From the NCBI RefSeq assembly GCF_902806685.2, contig NC_048554.1:6076001-6140000 (forward strand): DNA of 64,000 bases, written 5' to 3'. The DNA is from Maniola hyperantus. Taxonomy: Eukaryota; Arthropoda; Insecta; Lepidoptera; Nymphalidae. Positions 1 through 9,712 of the stretch are shown here, piece by piece; the first letter of the stretch is position 1; each line of letters begins with the position of its first letter. The notes beneath the pieces are model-generated. The model did no database searches. It saw nothing but the letters and a program-made list of their open reading frames with translations, and was not told the origin of the DNA. Made by a program: the position numbers and the translations under genes.

Positions 1-519
1 CGATTGTAAGAAAAATCTACGAAAAAATATATCAAAAAGTCATAAATAACATACATTGAAAAAATTATATTCGCCTAATTATGTTCTATGAAATGTAAAA
101 TAAAACATATTAATACTCAGTTCTATTAATAAATAGGTAGGTAATTAGGAGTGTAATTTATTAACCCTAAATTAACCCTAATCTGCGAACGTGCGAGTAT
201 TTTAATTTTTAACAAATAATTTCACTTCATGATTATAATTCAAAACAGAGCCGTATCACGTTTCAAACCCCTTATAATATAACTTTTTTTCAACAGTATT
301 TACATAATTATAACGAGCGTGCTCAGTAATGTAGGCTATTTTACACCTACAATTATAAAGCTGCACCCACACCCGAGCTAGAGCTACTTAATAAATACAT
401 CCATGATATTAACCCATTGTTACTATAATAGCACCGATAATAGTGTGAAGTGTAATACATCGTCTCTTCTAAACATATTATTATGACTTACGAAAAAATG
501 CTCCATTTAATATTTTCAT
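1..519. other. Gene-free AT-rich stretch
   Basis: AT-rich DNA with no open frame, RNA gene or repeat that I recognise. Two TTAACCCTAA-like words at about 160-181 are isolated and do not form an array. Confidence 0.6.
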
Positions 520-762
520 ACTAGCTGATGCCCGTGACTTCGTTCGCGTGGAATTAGGTTTTTAAATATCCCGTGGGAACTCTTTGATTTTCCGGGATAA
601 AAAGTAGCCTATGTCACTCTCCAGGTCTTTATCTACACCCACCCATGCAAAAAAATCACGTCAATCCGTTGCACCGTTGCGACGTCATTGAAGGACACAC
701 CAACAAACCAACAAACCAATAAACCAACAAACAAACACACTTTCGCATTTATAATAAGGGTA
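520..762 (-). mobile_element. Helitron-like element, subfamily H1
   Basis: Read on the minus strand, the element starts near the CGCATTTATAATAAGGG end. It then carries a (TTTG)n-rich 5' zone, a block that includes 'cgcaacgg', a block equivalent to 'cccgggaaaatcaaagagtt', a hairpin around GACGAAGTC and a terminal CTAGT. The 3' hairpin followed by CTAG just before a T is what Helitron-type elements show. Several near-identical copies occur in this window. It is non-coding and non-autonomous. Confidence 0.75.
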
Positions 763-944
763 CTGATTGATTTTTTAGAAATTAAAAATTGATAACTATT
801 AGAATTTAGATACATCTGTCTGAAAAATTTCTCGTGATCATACCTATATCGTCCAATTACTGAACCACTAGCTCAGTTACCTGCAACCCTTTCGTCCAAC
901 ATAAAATAAAATAAACAGTCCTAAAATCAAAGATCGCACGAGCA

Positions 945-1010
945 GCAGTGAAGAATTCATAGCCACGACCACTCTGTCAAGAGTGAACGATTGAGAAGAA
1001 GAAGAAGAAA
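945..1010 (+). mobile_element. LINE/SINE 3' end fragment with GAA tail
   Basis: A short block containing 'cacgaccactctgtcaagag' is followed by a (GAA)n run. From memory this is a common 3' end of a retroposon in Lepidoptera. The 5' part is absent and the family is not certain. Confidence 0.4.
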
Positions 1011-1033
1011 AAACAAAGGTCAGTATCACTACC

Positions 1034-1215
1034 TGTGTATTTGTTTGGTTTGTTAGTTTATTGGTTTATCCTTCAATCACGTCGCAACGGATCGACGTGT
1101 TTTTATATGGGTATAGTTAAAGACCTGGAGAGTGACATGGGTTACTTTTTATCTCTGAAAATCAAAGAATTCCCACTAGATTTTTAACGTGGATGAAGTC
1201 GTGGGGTTAACTAGT
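1034..1215 (+). mobile_element. Helitron-like element H1, degraded
   Basis: It has the TTTG-rich 5' zone, 'aatcacgtcgcaacggat', 'gacctggagagtgaca' and a worn 3' hairpin ending CTAGT. The segment between the 'gggatttt' block and the hairpin is partly lost. Confidence 0.65.
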
Positions 1216-1710
1216 TTTTATATAATCCCAAAATTATAACACGTAGTGGGTTGCCCGTAGTTTTAGGGATTCTAAGCAAATGGGGTTGCCTTAATAAGCC
1301 AAAACAATGTCCACTATGATCACTTTTGAATCGCAAATGTAGACTAAGCCTTAACAATATTAAAAACCACTAATTTGCAAGTAGCCTCTGGCTCGTGTAC
1401 AAAATACCACCACAACGGTTGAAAGCACCTGCGATGGGCTGTCATTATTTATGATTATAATATAATTTGCCTACAGTTTACATGATTATACCTTTAATCA
1501 AATTACACGGTATCAACGCATGGAAGATCTATTCAATTTTGTCTCCAAACTTTTATCGATAATCTCTAATCTAAGTGGTTTCACTGAATCTAAAGATAAT
1601 TTTAATCATCTTTTAGAAGATGTACAAATCGTTTATCCTAATTAGTGATTCTTACATCGAACTTAGTCAACAGATTAAAACTATTATATACTATTTTGGA
1701 TGCCTAAACT
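1216..1710. other. Gene-free stretch
   Basis: No gene, RNA or repeat recognised. ORFs are all short. Confidence 0.55.
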
Positions 1711-1782
1711 TACTAATACTTTTTCTGCTCTACATTACATAAGCACCTACCTATGTAATGTAGAGCAGAAAAAGTTTTAGTA
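1711..1782. repeat. Near-perfect palindrome, 24-31 nt arms
   Basis: The arm at 1718-1741 is exactly complementary to 1752-1775, with a 10-nt loop. With one mismatch the arms extend to 1711 and 1782. No terminal repeat or target duplication marks it as a known MITE. Confidence 0.9.
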
Positions 1783-1814
1783 CAAATGTAATGGAATAAT
1801 CACTTTAAATATTT

Positions 1815-2040
1815 TTAGGGTTCTGTACCTCAAAAGAAAAAACGGAACCCTTATAGGATCACTTTGTTGTCCGTCTGTCCTTCCCGTTGACCTAGAATCA
1901 TGAAGTTTGGCAGGTAGGTAGATCTTATGGCTGACAATTTGTGGTTACATCATTTGAATTATCCTGCAAAATGTCGAAAAAATACGACTGTTGCACGAAA
2001 CCCTCATTGCGCGAGCCTGACTCGCACTTGGCCGGTTTAT
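1815..2040 (-). mobile_element. 'gggttccgta' repeat (family G), internally deleted
   Basis: It begins with AGGGTTCTGTACCTC and carries 'gacctagaatcatgaa' and 'gtcgaaaaaatacgactg'. It ends in the complement of 'ccggccaagtgcgagtc'. Comparison with the copy at 43090-43520 shows much of the middle is lost. The family is common in Lepidoptera; its class is unclear to me. Confidence 0.75.
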
Positions 2041-2500
2041 TTCAATATTAAAACGGACAACATGCAGCTTTCTTTAGACATTCTTATTTGAATCGATTAA
2101 AGGTGATTTTTGACTCTCTGGCTGTAACATGAATTTTCGAGACATATTCTCATGTATAGCCCAGTTCCAGTTCGTGTATTTTAAATGCAATCTCCTTACA
2201 CTAAACATCGTGACATTCATACTTCTAAGGTGACTTATGTACTGCGCTGGTCACGAAATGTTCCCCGCTAATAAATTTATTTCCGCCTCGCAGGTTTGAT
2301 GCGATCCTGGATGCTGGGACAGGGCCTTTACTGTTATTATAACTAATGGCTATACTTATCTGTGTCTGCATTGCTTTCCGATTTTAGTGCCTCATTTGAA
2401 TAAATATTTCTCTTCAATAACATGAAATAGCTGTAGGACAGTTCTTTGGTGTCTTCGACGCCAAAGATTCTACATCCGAGTTGTTGCCGAAATTATTAAA
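2041..2500. other. Gene-free stretch
   Basis: No gene or recognised repeat. Confidence 0.5.
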
Positions 2501-2502
2501 TT

Positions 2503-2675
2503 ACTAGCTTATGCTCGCGACTTGAATTTTCAAAAATCCTTTCTTAGCGGATGCCTACGGCATAATAGCTATCTGCATGCCAAACTTCAGCCCGATCCGT
2601 CCAGTAGTTTGAGCTGTGCGTTGATAGATCAGTCAGTCAGTCAGTCAGTCACCTTTCCCTTTTATATATTTAGAT
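2503..2675 (-). mobile_element. Helitron-like element, subfamily H3
   Basis: The minus strand reads from 'aaatatataaaa', through a (GACT)n array, 'gatctatcaacgcacagctc', 'ggcatgcagatagctatt' and 'tccgctaagaaaggattt', to a terminal CTAGT. The piece between the GGATTTTT block and the hairpin stem is deleted. Confidence 0.75.
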
Positions 2676-3039
2676 GAATGCTTAGATGGATTAAAATTAT
2701 ATAAAATTTTATTAAACTCACTAAGTATCTTAATAATTTTTAATAAATTATCTGCTTTGGAGTGGAATTTTTGTTAGAAAACGCAGCTATTCATTAACTA
2801 TGCAGCTTTGTTCACATGTTTGAAAATTTTGGTCTCCTTTTCTGCATTATTAAGGGAAACTCCTTGCCAGCTTTTTAGGGCCAATCAAGCTTAGGGCTGG
2901 GCGATGATAAGTCAGTCAGCGAGGACTTTTTTAAAGGTAAGTATATTTAAATAACTTAATTTGGAAGAGTGGATCTAACAGTAAGAGTCACAATAGGGCT
3001 ACTTCTACAGGTATTTATTCTGAGTTCCGGTACATATAT

Positions 3040-3102
3040 CCCTAAGGGTGTAAAATAGGGGTTCGAAATTTGTGTAGTCCACACGGACGAAGTCGTAGTA
3101 GC
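3040..3102 (+). mobile_element. Helitron-like H3, 3' fragment
   Basis: Only the end of an H3 element remains: 'ggggttcgaaatttgtgtag' followed by the hairpin around GACGAAGTC. The final CTAGT is decayed. It lies just beyond the polyadenylation signal of the candidate terminal exon at 3157-3390. Confidence 0.6.
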
Positions 3103-3118
3103 AAATAAAATGAATGAT

Positions 3119-3124
3119 TTTATT
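3119..3124 (-). terminator. AATAAA polyadenylation signal
   Basis: On the minus strand an exact AATAAA lies 33 nt beyond the stop codon at 3157. This spacing would suit the 3' UTR of the candidate terminal exon, although AATAAA is common by chance in AT-rich DNA. Confidence 0.4.
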
Positions 3125-3156
3125 AAGTTCGCCAACCCCGTATTAAACTTTAGCCT

Positions 3157-3390
3157 TTACTGTGTACTTAAGACTGTATCTAATTGATTTGTAGGCTGCA
3201 ACATGGCAGAACAGAAGCCCAGTGTAGCAAAGCAGGCAATATAAATGAGTAATGTACCAATAAACAGTGGTTTACAAGACCGCTCAGCTGGAGTAAGACC
3301 ATCCGGCTGCGGCCCTTCGATGATATAAGCGACCATTACGTAGAAACTGGTTCTATCGATACATTCTTGTATCATGAAGACGTAAAAGAA
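3157..3390 (-). CDS. Candidate terminal coding exon, membrane-like protein
   Basis: On the minus strand a pyrimidine-rich tract ending TTTTTTAG (AG at 3391-3392) opens a frame of 77 codons that ends in TAA at 3157-3159. The residues start FFYVFMIQECIDR, continue with GPQPDGLTPAERSCKP, then enter a hydrophobic stretch (PLFIGTLLIYIACFATLGF) that could span a membrane. An earlier hydrophobic stretch is weaker. Codons look used rather than random, and an AATAAA follows after 33 nt. I do not recognise the family. Upstream exons would lie at higher coordinates on the minus strand and I could not find them. It could also be a relic from a processed or duplicated gene. Confidence 0.45.
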   Translation of the reverse strand, partial: FFYVFMIQECIDRTSFYVMVAYIIEGPQPDGLTPAERSCKPLFIGTLLIYIACFATLGFCSAMLQPTNQLDTVLSTQ

Positions 3391-4200
3391 CTAAAAAACA
3401 ATACCCAAGATTATTAAATAGATCTGAATCACATACATCCTCCTATCTTCATCTTAAGCGAAACGCGGTCTATCTTATGGTGATCATTTATAAAAGGAAT
3501 CTTCGATTTATAGACTTGAGTTTAAATACTAATAAACAATGAAATGTCCATAATAAAGCTGCAAAATCAAATCAACTGTATTGTACCATTACAATACATA
3601 AAGCATTTTGATTCAGAGTGTAGGTAAAGAATAGGACGCAAAAATGAAGCGGTTTTTTATTGAACCACCAACAGAACCAATAAAAAAAAAACATTTTTTT
3701 TTTTTTTAACTATCATATTTTTAATATCTTTACCTACCAGCTATTTCAGTTCATCTTTTTAGAATCTCCAAATACCCTAATATCTCCAGTAACGTGGTAT
3801 AGGGTTGTATCATAAATTTTAATGGAAAAGATGCGTCCGCGAGCAACCACATGAAATAAAATTTCCGTTTTGCATATACGAGTATACACACCTGTAACGT
3901 ATGGAATGCTATCTGACTGCTCCCCTAAAATTTTCCTATTCCAGGCCTGGTAAACCTTTTAAGGTAGCACGTGTTAAAAGGATTTTTAGTCTCCTTAGAA
4001 TTATATTCTTACTTTTTTACTTCAGTACTCATACCTATCCTTCATCTAAGTGAAATATGGCATTTTTACTTACAAATGTACTAGCTCTTTCCCGCGATTT
4101 CTTCTGCGTTTATTAAGGTTATCCCGATGCGTGTACTACTGAAAATAGAGTTTTTCAAAAGAGCACCACACCCACATTCGACACTGTTCTCAACCAGCCA
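3391..4200. other. Gene-free stretch with homopolymer
   Basis: Contains an A-run and a T-run at about 3683-3710. A worn Helitron-like 3' end ('ctagctctttcccgcgattt') sits at about 4080-4110. Otherwise nothing recognised. Confidence 0.5.
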
Positions 4201-4211
4201 CTTTACGCCAC

Positions 4212-4502
4212 CCTCTTTATATCGTCAGACATGTTGCTGAAGAGTGCCACATATATATGGCCTATGATTAGCATGGCCTAACCGCTGTCTCTTCAACTTG
4301 CTAAATAAAGTTCACATAATATGCTATTAGCATAATATCGTCGGTTAGCGGTGCCTCTTTATATCGTCGGACATCTTGCTGCCTCATTTTACGCAGTCTC
4401 CACTCTAGAACTGGCGGCTCTAACGGCCATAACTCTTATGATAAGCATGGCCTGTCCACTAAGTATCTCTTCGTTTGCTAACTAAAGTCCACATAATATA
4501 CT
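4212..4502. repeat. Two-copy diverged tandem repeat
   Basis: Two units start 'cctctttatatcgtc' at 4212 and 4354. Each runs through a 'gcatggcct' block to 'aagt(t/c)cacataatat'. The second unit carries extra bases in its middle, so the period is about 142-150. Confidence 0.7.
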
Positions 4503-4974
4503 AAAATATTAGAATATTGTGTAAGATTTTCGTTTAGAAAACAAAACAAAAGGTACCTAATCATAAATGCGTAAAAAAATTCGTCTTTCGTTTAAAGTAA
4601 AGCAACGCTTGAAGCTGCTGGAATGTTTTGAACATTTAAGTTGAATTATTTTCACTCAACATTGTTTTTGAATGCGTGCCAAAGGTTTATCTGCCCTGTC
4701 CGTAGCCCATCCGCTTAGGGATGCACGCCAGGCCCAGGAAGCGATGCTTTGTTGTGATTCACGCGTTCCCAGACATTTTTCAAAAAGGCTTTTGTGATAT
4801 CAAGTGTTGTTGTCATCTACTTTCAACATGGTTTACGCCGCAAAGTTTTTAAAATTACCATTACATGTTGATGTCAAAATTGTCTATTTATTTAACGTGG
4901 CATCACGTAAAACCCAACAGTCCATTTGTGTTTGACGATAAAATTGACTTTCGATCAAAATTGGTTGATTGATT

Positions 4975-5165
4975 TTGAACCGCAGTACCTATATAAATCC
5001 AAGTCCCCAAACCTAATAAAATGAAATACATCATTTAGGACAACTTGTGCCACTTTTGTAATATTATGTCTAGACCCTACCACCGTTTTGAAAAGAATGT
5101 TCTCCTGAGAAGAGCTGGCAAGAAACTCAGCAATTATTACCTTTTTCGAAATTTCAATCAACCGA
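4975..5165 (+). mobile_element. Retroposon 3' fragment ('gagaagagctggcaagaaac' type)
   Basis: Carries 'gagaagagctggcaagaaac', a motif that recurs in shorter form at 10497-10560 and 41020-41095. I recall this as a frequent lepidopteran retroposon tail. The 79-codon frame read on the opposite strand here is a by-product. Confidence 0.45.
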
Positions 5166-5470
5166 TAGAGTTCAAAATAAATTCTTTTGGACAAAGTTTC
5201 TCAGTCAGATAGCAATAAAATATCGTTTTAAGGCAACATTTGTAACCAGGCATCATAAAATTTTGGACATTAACTTTAGCAAATAAGTATTCCTACAGAA
5301 TCTAAAGCCTCAAACACACACAACGCGCTACGGAACACGTCGCCGTCAATGATGGCCAAACAATATAATTGAATTGTATGACGGCTAAACGGAACAGATA
5401 TTTATTTCTTGAACGTGTTTACAAAATTCAATTGAATTACGTATTTAACCAAACTACGTTTGTATAAAAA

Positions 5471-5664
5471 TTCGCTAACTCGTTGTCTAACACTGAATGA
5501 TAGCGCCACCGCACCGTACTCATTTGACATTGGATGGTTCTAATTGCTGCTGCATTGAGTGACTATAAAATAATTTTTCGTAGAAAACCTTCAATGGATT
5601 AAAAGTAAACATCAAAATATGAGCCTGGTGACTATCATTCAGTGTTACACACTGAGTTAGCGAA
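5471..5664. mobile_element. Palindromic MITE-like element
   Basis: The left arm 5471-5508 (TTCGCTAACTC...) pairs with 5627-5664 (...GAGTTAGCGAA) with few mismatches, around a centre of about 118 bp. There is no coding content. No second copy was seen in the window. Confidence 0.6.
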
Positions 5665-6210
5665 TCAGTAGGCTGATGTTGTGAATACCCAACACAGGGA
5701 AGTGTATAGATATTCAAACTGTGAAACACGTAGAGCCCTTCTACCTCATTAACGCGGGCTGATTAAGTATTGAATTTCACATAGTACACTCATACATGTG
5801 TTTTGAGTATGACGTAATGTCATGCAGATTTCTTTGAATCGCGTTGCCGTCGTGTACTGTTTGTTTCAGCCCTTGCAGATCTAAAGTTCATGGCTACGTA
5901 AAATTTTAGTATTACTTTGAAAGAAAGCCTTTATTGTTCAATCAAAACGCACAGTAAAAATACCAGTAAAATAAAAACGAAGAACTGAATTCTGTACATT
6001 TTTGCGTGATAACGACATGAACTCTCATAAAGAATATTTTTATAGCGGACCTTGCGGACTCCGATAACAGATGTGCTTATCGAGAAAAGCATGATTATTA
6101 TGAACTGGAGGGTACGCAGATAAGTAGATACTTGTTTTATTATACTTGACCTTATATCGAGATGAGGTTATGTAACGAAAAATAAAAAAAGTTCTTCGCA
6201 AAGCAAAGTT
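5665..6210. other. Gene-free stretch
   Basis: No gene or recognised repeat. A short (GACT)n array at 6221-6240 may be the relic of an H3 element. Confidence 0.5.
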
Positions 6211-6279
6211 GTAACCAAAGGTGACTGACTGACTGACTGGTAGCTATATAAACATGGAATTCAAGATGGTTTATTGTGT

Positions 6280-6492
6280 ACTAGATGCTGCGCGACTTCG
6301 TCCACGTTTATTTAGTTTTTTAAAATCCCGTGGGAGCTCTTTGATTTTTCGGAACAAAAAGTAGCATAATATGTCCTTCCCCGGGATGCAAGCTATCTCT
6401 GTACCAAATTTCTTCAAAATCAGTTAAACGGATAGGCCGTGAAAGGCTAGCAGACAGACAGACACACTTTCGCAAATTAGTATATATAGTAT
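6280..6492 (-). mobile_element. Helitron-like element, subfamily H2
   Basis: The minus strand runs from TGTCTGTCTGTCTGC, through 'agcctttcacggcc', 'cagagatagcttgcatccc' and 'caaagagctcccacggg', to the hairpin and CTAGT. H2 differs from H1 in its 5' half only. Confidence 0.75.
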
Positions 6493-6510
6493 GGAAGTAT
6501 GGATGTAGTG

Positions 6511-6696
6511 AAGGAAACATCCATCGTGAGGAAGCCTGCATGTCTGAGAGTTCACCGTAATGTTCTTAAAATTATGTGAAGTCTGCCAATACATGGCCTA
6601 CCTGGCCAGCGCGTGGCGGACTATGGTCAAACTTTTCCCATACTGTGAGGAATTTGTACTTATGAGTGAGCCGGTGATTGATTCATCATGATGATA
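6511..6696 (+). mobile_element. SINE-A, 5'-truncated
   Basis: The body of SINE-A ('cgtgaggaagcctgcatg', 'gtgaagtctgccaat', 'ggactatgg', 'gtgagccgg') is followed by a short ATGATG tail. The tRNA head is missing. Confidence 0.7.
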
Positions 6697-6903
6697 GGCT
6701 TAAATGACTTAAATATTAGGTACGTCTTTAATCCTTATGCAATATGATAACGAAGCGATTCCCTCTATAACAAATGAAGGTGGTGTCAAATGTCAACCGT
6801 GCCTGTGGAAGTGTGACTGATATCGATCCTGCAACTGGATCGCACTGGATAACTGCCCTTGGGAGTAGAGTCACAGAATATATAACATTATACTAGTAGA
6901 ATG

Positions 6904-7056
6904 TCGAGGCCGATTCTCTTGTACACATTCTCTAAACTGAATTAACGGAATCCAGTGCTATCCTTTTCCGCAAGCATCACTATGATAGGGATAGCAATAG
7001 ATTTAGACGTGTCATTTTAGTTTAGAGTTTGTGTACAACGGAATTAGCCACAGAGT
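6904..7056. mobile_element. MITE with TTGTACACA-type inverted ends
   Basis: The left end 'gaggccgattctcttgtaca' is complementary to the right end around 'ttgtgtacaacggaattagc'. The internal 'gcaatagatttagac' block matches the second copy at 59808-59905 in reverse. I recall this as a widespread lepidopteran MITE. Confidence 0.65.
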
Positions 7057-7124
7057 ATTATTTAACGGATAGAGCGATGATAAGTTAGGGTTGGGAGGAC
7101 TATTCCTATTTCTTTTCGGGAGGT

Positions 7125-7190
7125 CTATGCCAAACCCCATTCTGAGAAGAGACCGGTGCTCAGTAGTGAGATGATGATGATGATGATGAT
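7125..7190 (+). mobile_element. SINE-A 3' fragment with (ATG)n tail
   Basis: The last part of SINE-A ('tctgagaagagaccggtgct', 'agtagtgag') runs into a seven-unit ATG array. Confidence 0.6.
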
Positions 7191-7220
7191 TATTACTGCT
7201 AGTTAATTGTTAATTGCATA

Positions 7221-7425
7221 CTGACTAACCACGACTTCATCGGCGCGGGCGTGGATTTAGTTTTTTAAAAATCCGTTAGGAATTTTTTGATTATCTGCGA
7301 TAAAAAATATACCTATCTTTGAGGAATTTATGCAAAAAATGACGTCGATCCGTTGTTGCTCCGTTGCAGCTGAATAAAGGACAAACCAACAAAACAAACA
7401 TACTTTTGCATTTATAATATGGGTA
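7221..7425 (-). mobile_element. Helitron-like element H1, degraded
   Basis: H1 in minus orientation with a complete (TTTG)-rich 5' end and the 'gatcgacgtcat' region. The 3' hairpin is decayed (GCGCGGGCGTGG remains). Confidence 0.65.
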
Positions 7426-7489
7426 ATGAATGATTGCCATGATATCAAAATCTCAGTTAAGTGGCCTCCTAGGACTAAAAAATCTTATT

Positions 7490-7540
7490 AATAAAATCCT
7501 TATGTCCAATTTATAATAAATTGTACATAAGGATTTTATT
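7490..7540. repeat. Near-perfect palindrome, 25-nt arms, 1-nt centre
   Basis: Arms 7490-7514 and 7516-7540 are complementary with one mismatch. It sits 9 bp from the next Helitron-like element. The absence of a loop is unusual for a MITE. Confidence 0.9.
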
Positions 7541-7548
7541 GGATTAGG

Positions 7549-7874
7549 ACTAGCTGATGCCCGTGAATTCGTCCACGTGGAATTAGGTTTTTAAATATCT
7601 CGTGGGAACTCTTTGATTTTCCGAGATAAAAAGTAGCCTATGTCACTCTCCTTTATCTATAATGCAAAAAACACGTCAATCTGTTGCACCGTTGCGACGT
7701 GATTGAAGGACAAACCAACAAAACACAATTAGCTGTAGCTGTAGCTTAGTGGTCAGAGCGTCGCCGGGCGCGATCCCAGTAGACGCGGGTTCGATTCCTG
7801 CCGGTTCGCAATTTTTGATACGTATTTAAAACTATTTAGGAACAAACACACTTTCACATTAATAATAATGGTAC
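7549..7874 (-). mobile_element. Helitron-like element H1, interrupted by a SINE
   Basis: H1 in minus orientation from the terminal CTAGT hairpin at 7549 to the CTTTCACATTAATAATAATGG end. A tRNA-derived SINE (7723-7840) interrupts the CAAACCAACAAACAAACACAC zone and the element resumes at 7841. Confidence 0.8.
7723..7840 (+). mobile_element. Short tRNA-derived SINE nested in H1
   Basis: Holds a pol III A box (TAGCTTAGTGG) and a B box (GGTTCGATTCC) with correct spacing, and a T-stem that pairs. The acceptor arms do not pair, so it is not a working tRNA gene. It ends 'gatacgtatttaaaactatt'. AACAAA at 7717-7722 is repeated at 7841-7846 as a likely target duplication. Weak tail relatives lie near 22695 and 44004. 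Confidence 0.75.
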
Positions 7875-7881
7875 TGATGAT

Positions 7882-8174
7882 GAAGCCACACGATACGTTG
7901 CGTTGGCGGTGCGGCGCCTGAGCGGTGCCGTTGCATCATCCTACGTAGAAATTGCCGTACGATGCGTTACGACGTCGTGCGGCGCCGCAGCGCACGCGAA
8001 ATGGACTTAGAAGTTGGAACCATAGAGACAAGGCGGGAAAGGGTGGTGTGATGCAACGCCATACTTTCTGCCGAAGCGGCAACGCAGTGCCCATGTAGCA
8101 TCCAATACTATACACACAATACTATATCCACAGTGATGCGGCGCCGCAGCGCACCGAAACGCATCGTGTGTCCT
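7882..8174. mobile_element. GC-rich MITE with inverted ends
   Basis: The left end (CACACGATACGTTGCG...GCGGCGCC) is complementary to the right end (GGCGCCGCAGCGCAC...CGCATCGTGTGTCC). A third copy of the 'gatgcgtt'/'gcggcgccgcagcgcac' block lies inside. The 62- and 95-codon frames here come from the repeat. Superfamily not assigned. Confidence 0.55.
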
Positions 8175-8422
8175 TATTCTAAGCTTGCATTGTTGTGCGT
8201 TGTTGTATTGCCATTTGTTTTTACATTGTTTATACTTCCCACGGCTCGTAGAAAAGAAAATAAACAGCCCTATTATAGCAATAATATAAAGCAAATTGTT
8301 TATGATATCAGAAAGTTATAAAAGCATATGCGTACCACATGACGGTTATATAGAACTTTCTTCAGAAGTTTTTGCGGTTTATTTAGATTGTAAAACATAT
8401 TCTAGTTTCTCTATGTGATCAA

Positions 8423-8734
8423 ATCAGAAATGAGGAGATCCGTAGGAGAACTAGAGTAACCGACATAGCTCAACGGGTTGCGAAGCTGAAGTGGCAATGG
8501 GCAGGGCACACAGTTCGTACAACCGATAGACGTTGGAGTCCCCAGGTGCTAGAATGGCGACCTCGCACCGGAAGACGCAGTGTTGGAGGATCCCCCACTA
8601 GGTGGACGGACGACATGAGACGAGTCGCAGGGAGACGCTGGATTTAGGCGGCGCAAGACCGTGGCGTGTGGAAGTCCCTATACAAGAGACCTATGTCCAG
8701 CAGTGGACGTCTATCGGTTGATGATGATGATGAC
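8423..8734 (+). pseudogene. 3' end of an RTE-like LINE reverse transcriptase
   Basis: From 8423 one frame reads IRNEEIRRRTRVTDIAQRVA, then KWQWAGHTVR, LEWRPRTGRRSVG, PTRWTDDMRRVAGRRW and AAQDRGVWKSLYKRPMSSSG. This is the C-terminal tail typical of insect 'endonuclease-reverse transcriptase' proteins. A TAG at 8645-8647 replaces the usual codon in the RWMQAAQD region, so the copy is dead. It ends in (GATGAT)n, which fits RTE-clade LINEs that end in short tandem repeats. Only about 300 bp of the 3' end is present, as expected for 5' truncation. Other pieces lie at 21905-22160, 24480-24535, 46591-46785 and 62069-62183. Confidence 0.7.
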
Positions 8735-8903
8735 ATATTCTAGTTTAGTTAAGTCCAGGGTTCAACACTAGGCTAGTCATTTATGGACTAAGGGCCTGCG
8801 CAGACGAGGGATTATTCTCCGGGGAGGGGAAAAGTACTTCATCTTTTTGTACGGTGTTTTGCCCCGTCCTATTAGTCCATGGTGTGCGTTAAATGCGTAA
8901 AAA

Positions 8904-9214
8904 GCTGTGATAGTCTAGTGGTTAGGTCGTCCGCCTCCTAATCGGAGGTCGGGGGTTTGATCCCGGGCACGCATCTCTAACTTTTCGTAATTATGTGCGT
9001 TTTATGTAGTTAAATATCACTTGCTTTGTCGGTGAAAGAAAACATTGTGAGGAAACCTGCTTGCCTGAGAGTTCTCTATAATTTTCCCAAAGGTGTGTGA
9101 AGTCTGCCAATCTGCATTTGGCCTGCGTGGTAGACTATGGCCTTTTGAGAGGAGACCCGTGCTTTGTAGTGAGCCGGCAATGGGTTAATCATGATGATCA
9201 TGATGATGATGATG
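8904..9214 (+). mobile_element. SINE-A, full length
   Basis: The head is tRNA-like: A box TAGTCTAGTGGTTA, B box GGTTTGATCCC, and an anticodon-like stem around CTCCTAATCGGAG. The A box resembles tRNA-Asp or tRNA-Glu. The body includes 'ggaaacctgcttgcctgag' and 'gaggagacccgtgctttg'. The tail is a GATG/GATGAT array like that of the neighbouring LINE tail, which suggests that an RTE-like LINE mobilises it. Confidence 0.85.
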
Positions 9215-9409
9215 TGCATTATGCGATACATTTCTAGCCCCATTTTTGTCCTCCGCGGACAATATTCCCTCGTCTGCGCAGGCCATAATATTGAATTATA
9301 GTTACCTACCTATCATGCCTTGGCCCTCAACCTAATCATACCTTTTTCATTCAACATTATCCGCAAAAAATATTTTATGGGTTACATTTTATGATAGATA
9401 CCTACTACC

Positions 9410-9555
9410 CAGTGGCGTGCAGGTCATAGAGGCATAAGTGCACTGCTTACCCCAGTTGTAATAGCTCAATGCATATTTTTCATTATGACCTGCCAGTAAA
9501 CAGGTTCCTACCTAAGTAATGCCTACCCTGGCTTCAAACACTGTGCACGCCACTG
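9410..9555. mobile_element. hAT-type MITE with perfect 8-bp target duplication
   Basis: The 12-bp terminal repeats CAGTGGCGTGCA (9410-9421) and TGCACGCCACTG (9544-9555) are exact. CTACTACC flanks the element on both sides (9402-9409, 9556-9563). An 8-bp duplication and CAGTGG-type ends are the hAT signature. It is 146 bp and non-coding. The intact duplication suggests a fairly recent insertion. Confidence 0.9.
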
Positions 9556-9712
9556 CTACTACCTGCTTAGGTTTATTGTCCAATTAAATTTAGGAATGTG
9601 GGCGGCTAACGTCAATACGCTTGACTACTAGTCAGCTACTCGTATTTGGACCATTATTTAGATTTCTGTGATTTGGAGTTTAGATGTAGGCGGTGATTGA
9701 CATTACATTTAC

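Noticed and set aside
160..182. Telomere-like TTAACCCTAA words
   Set aside because: Only two units, not tandem, and not the insect TTAGG repeat.
7728..7810. Functional tRNA gene
   Set aside because: A and B boxes are present but the acceptor arms do not pair and the unit has a SINE tail. The same objection applies to the heads at 8904, 10301, 20933, 39471, 41424, 50462 and 54546.
8007..8321. 95-codon minus and 62-codon plus ORFs
   Set aside because: They lie largely in a GC-rich inverted-repeat element and show no domain.
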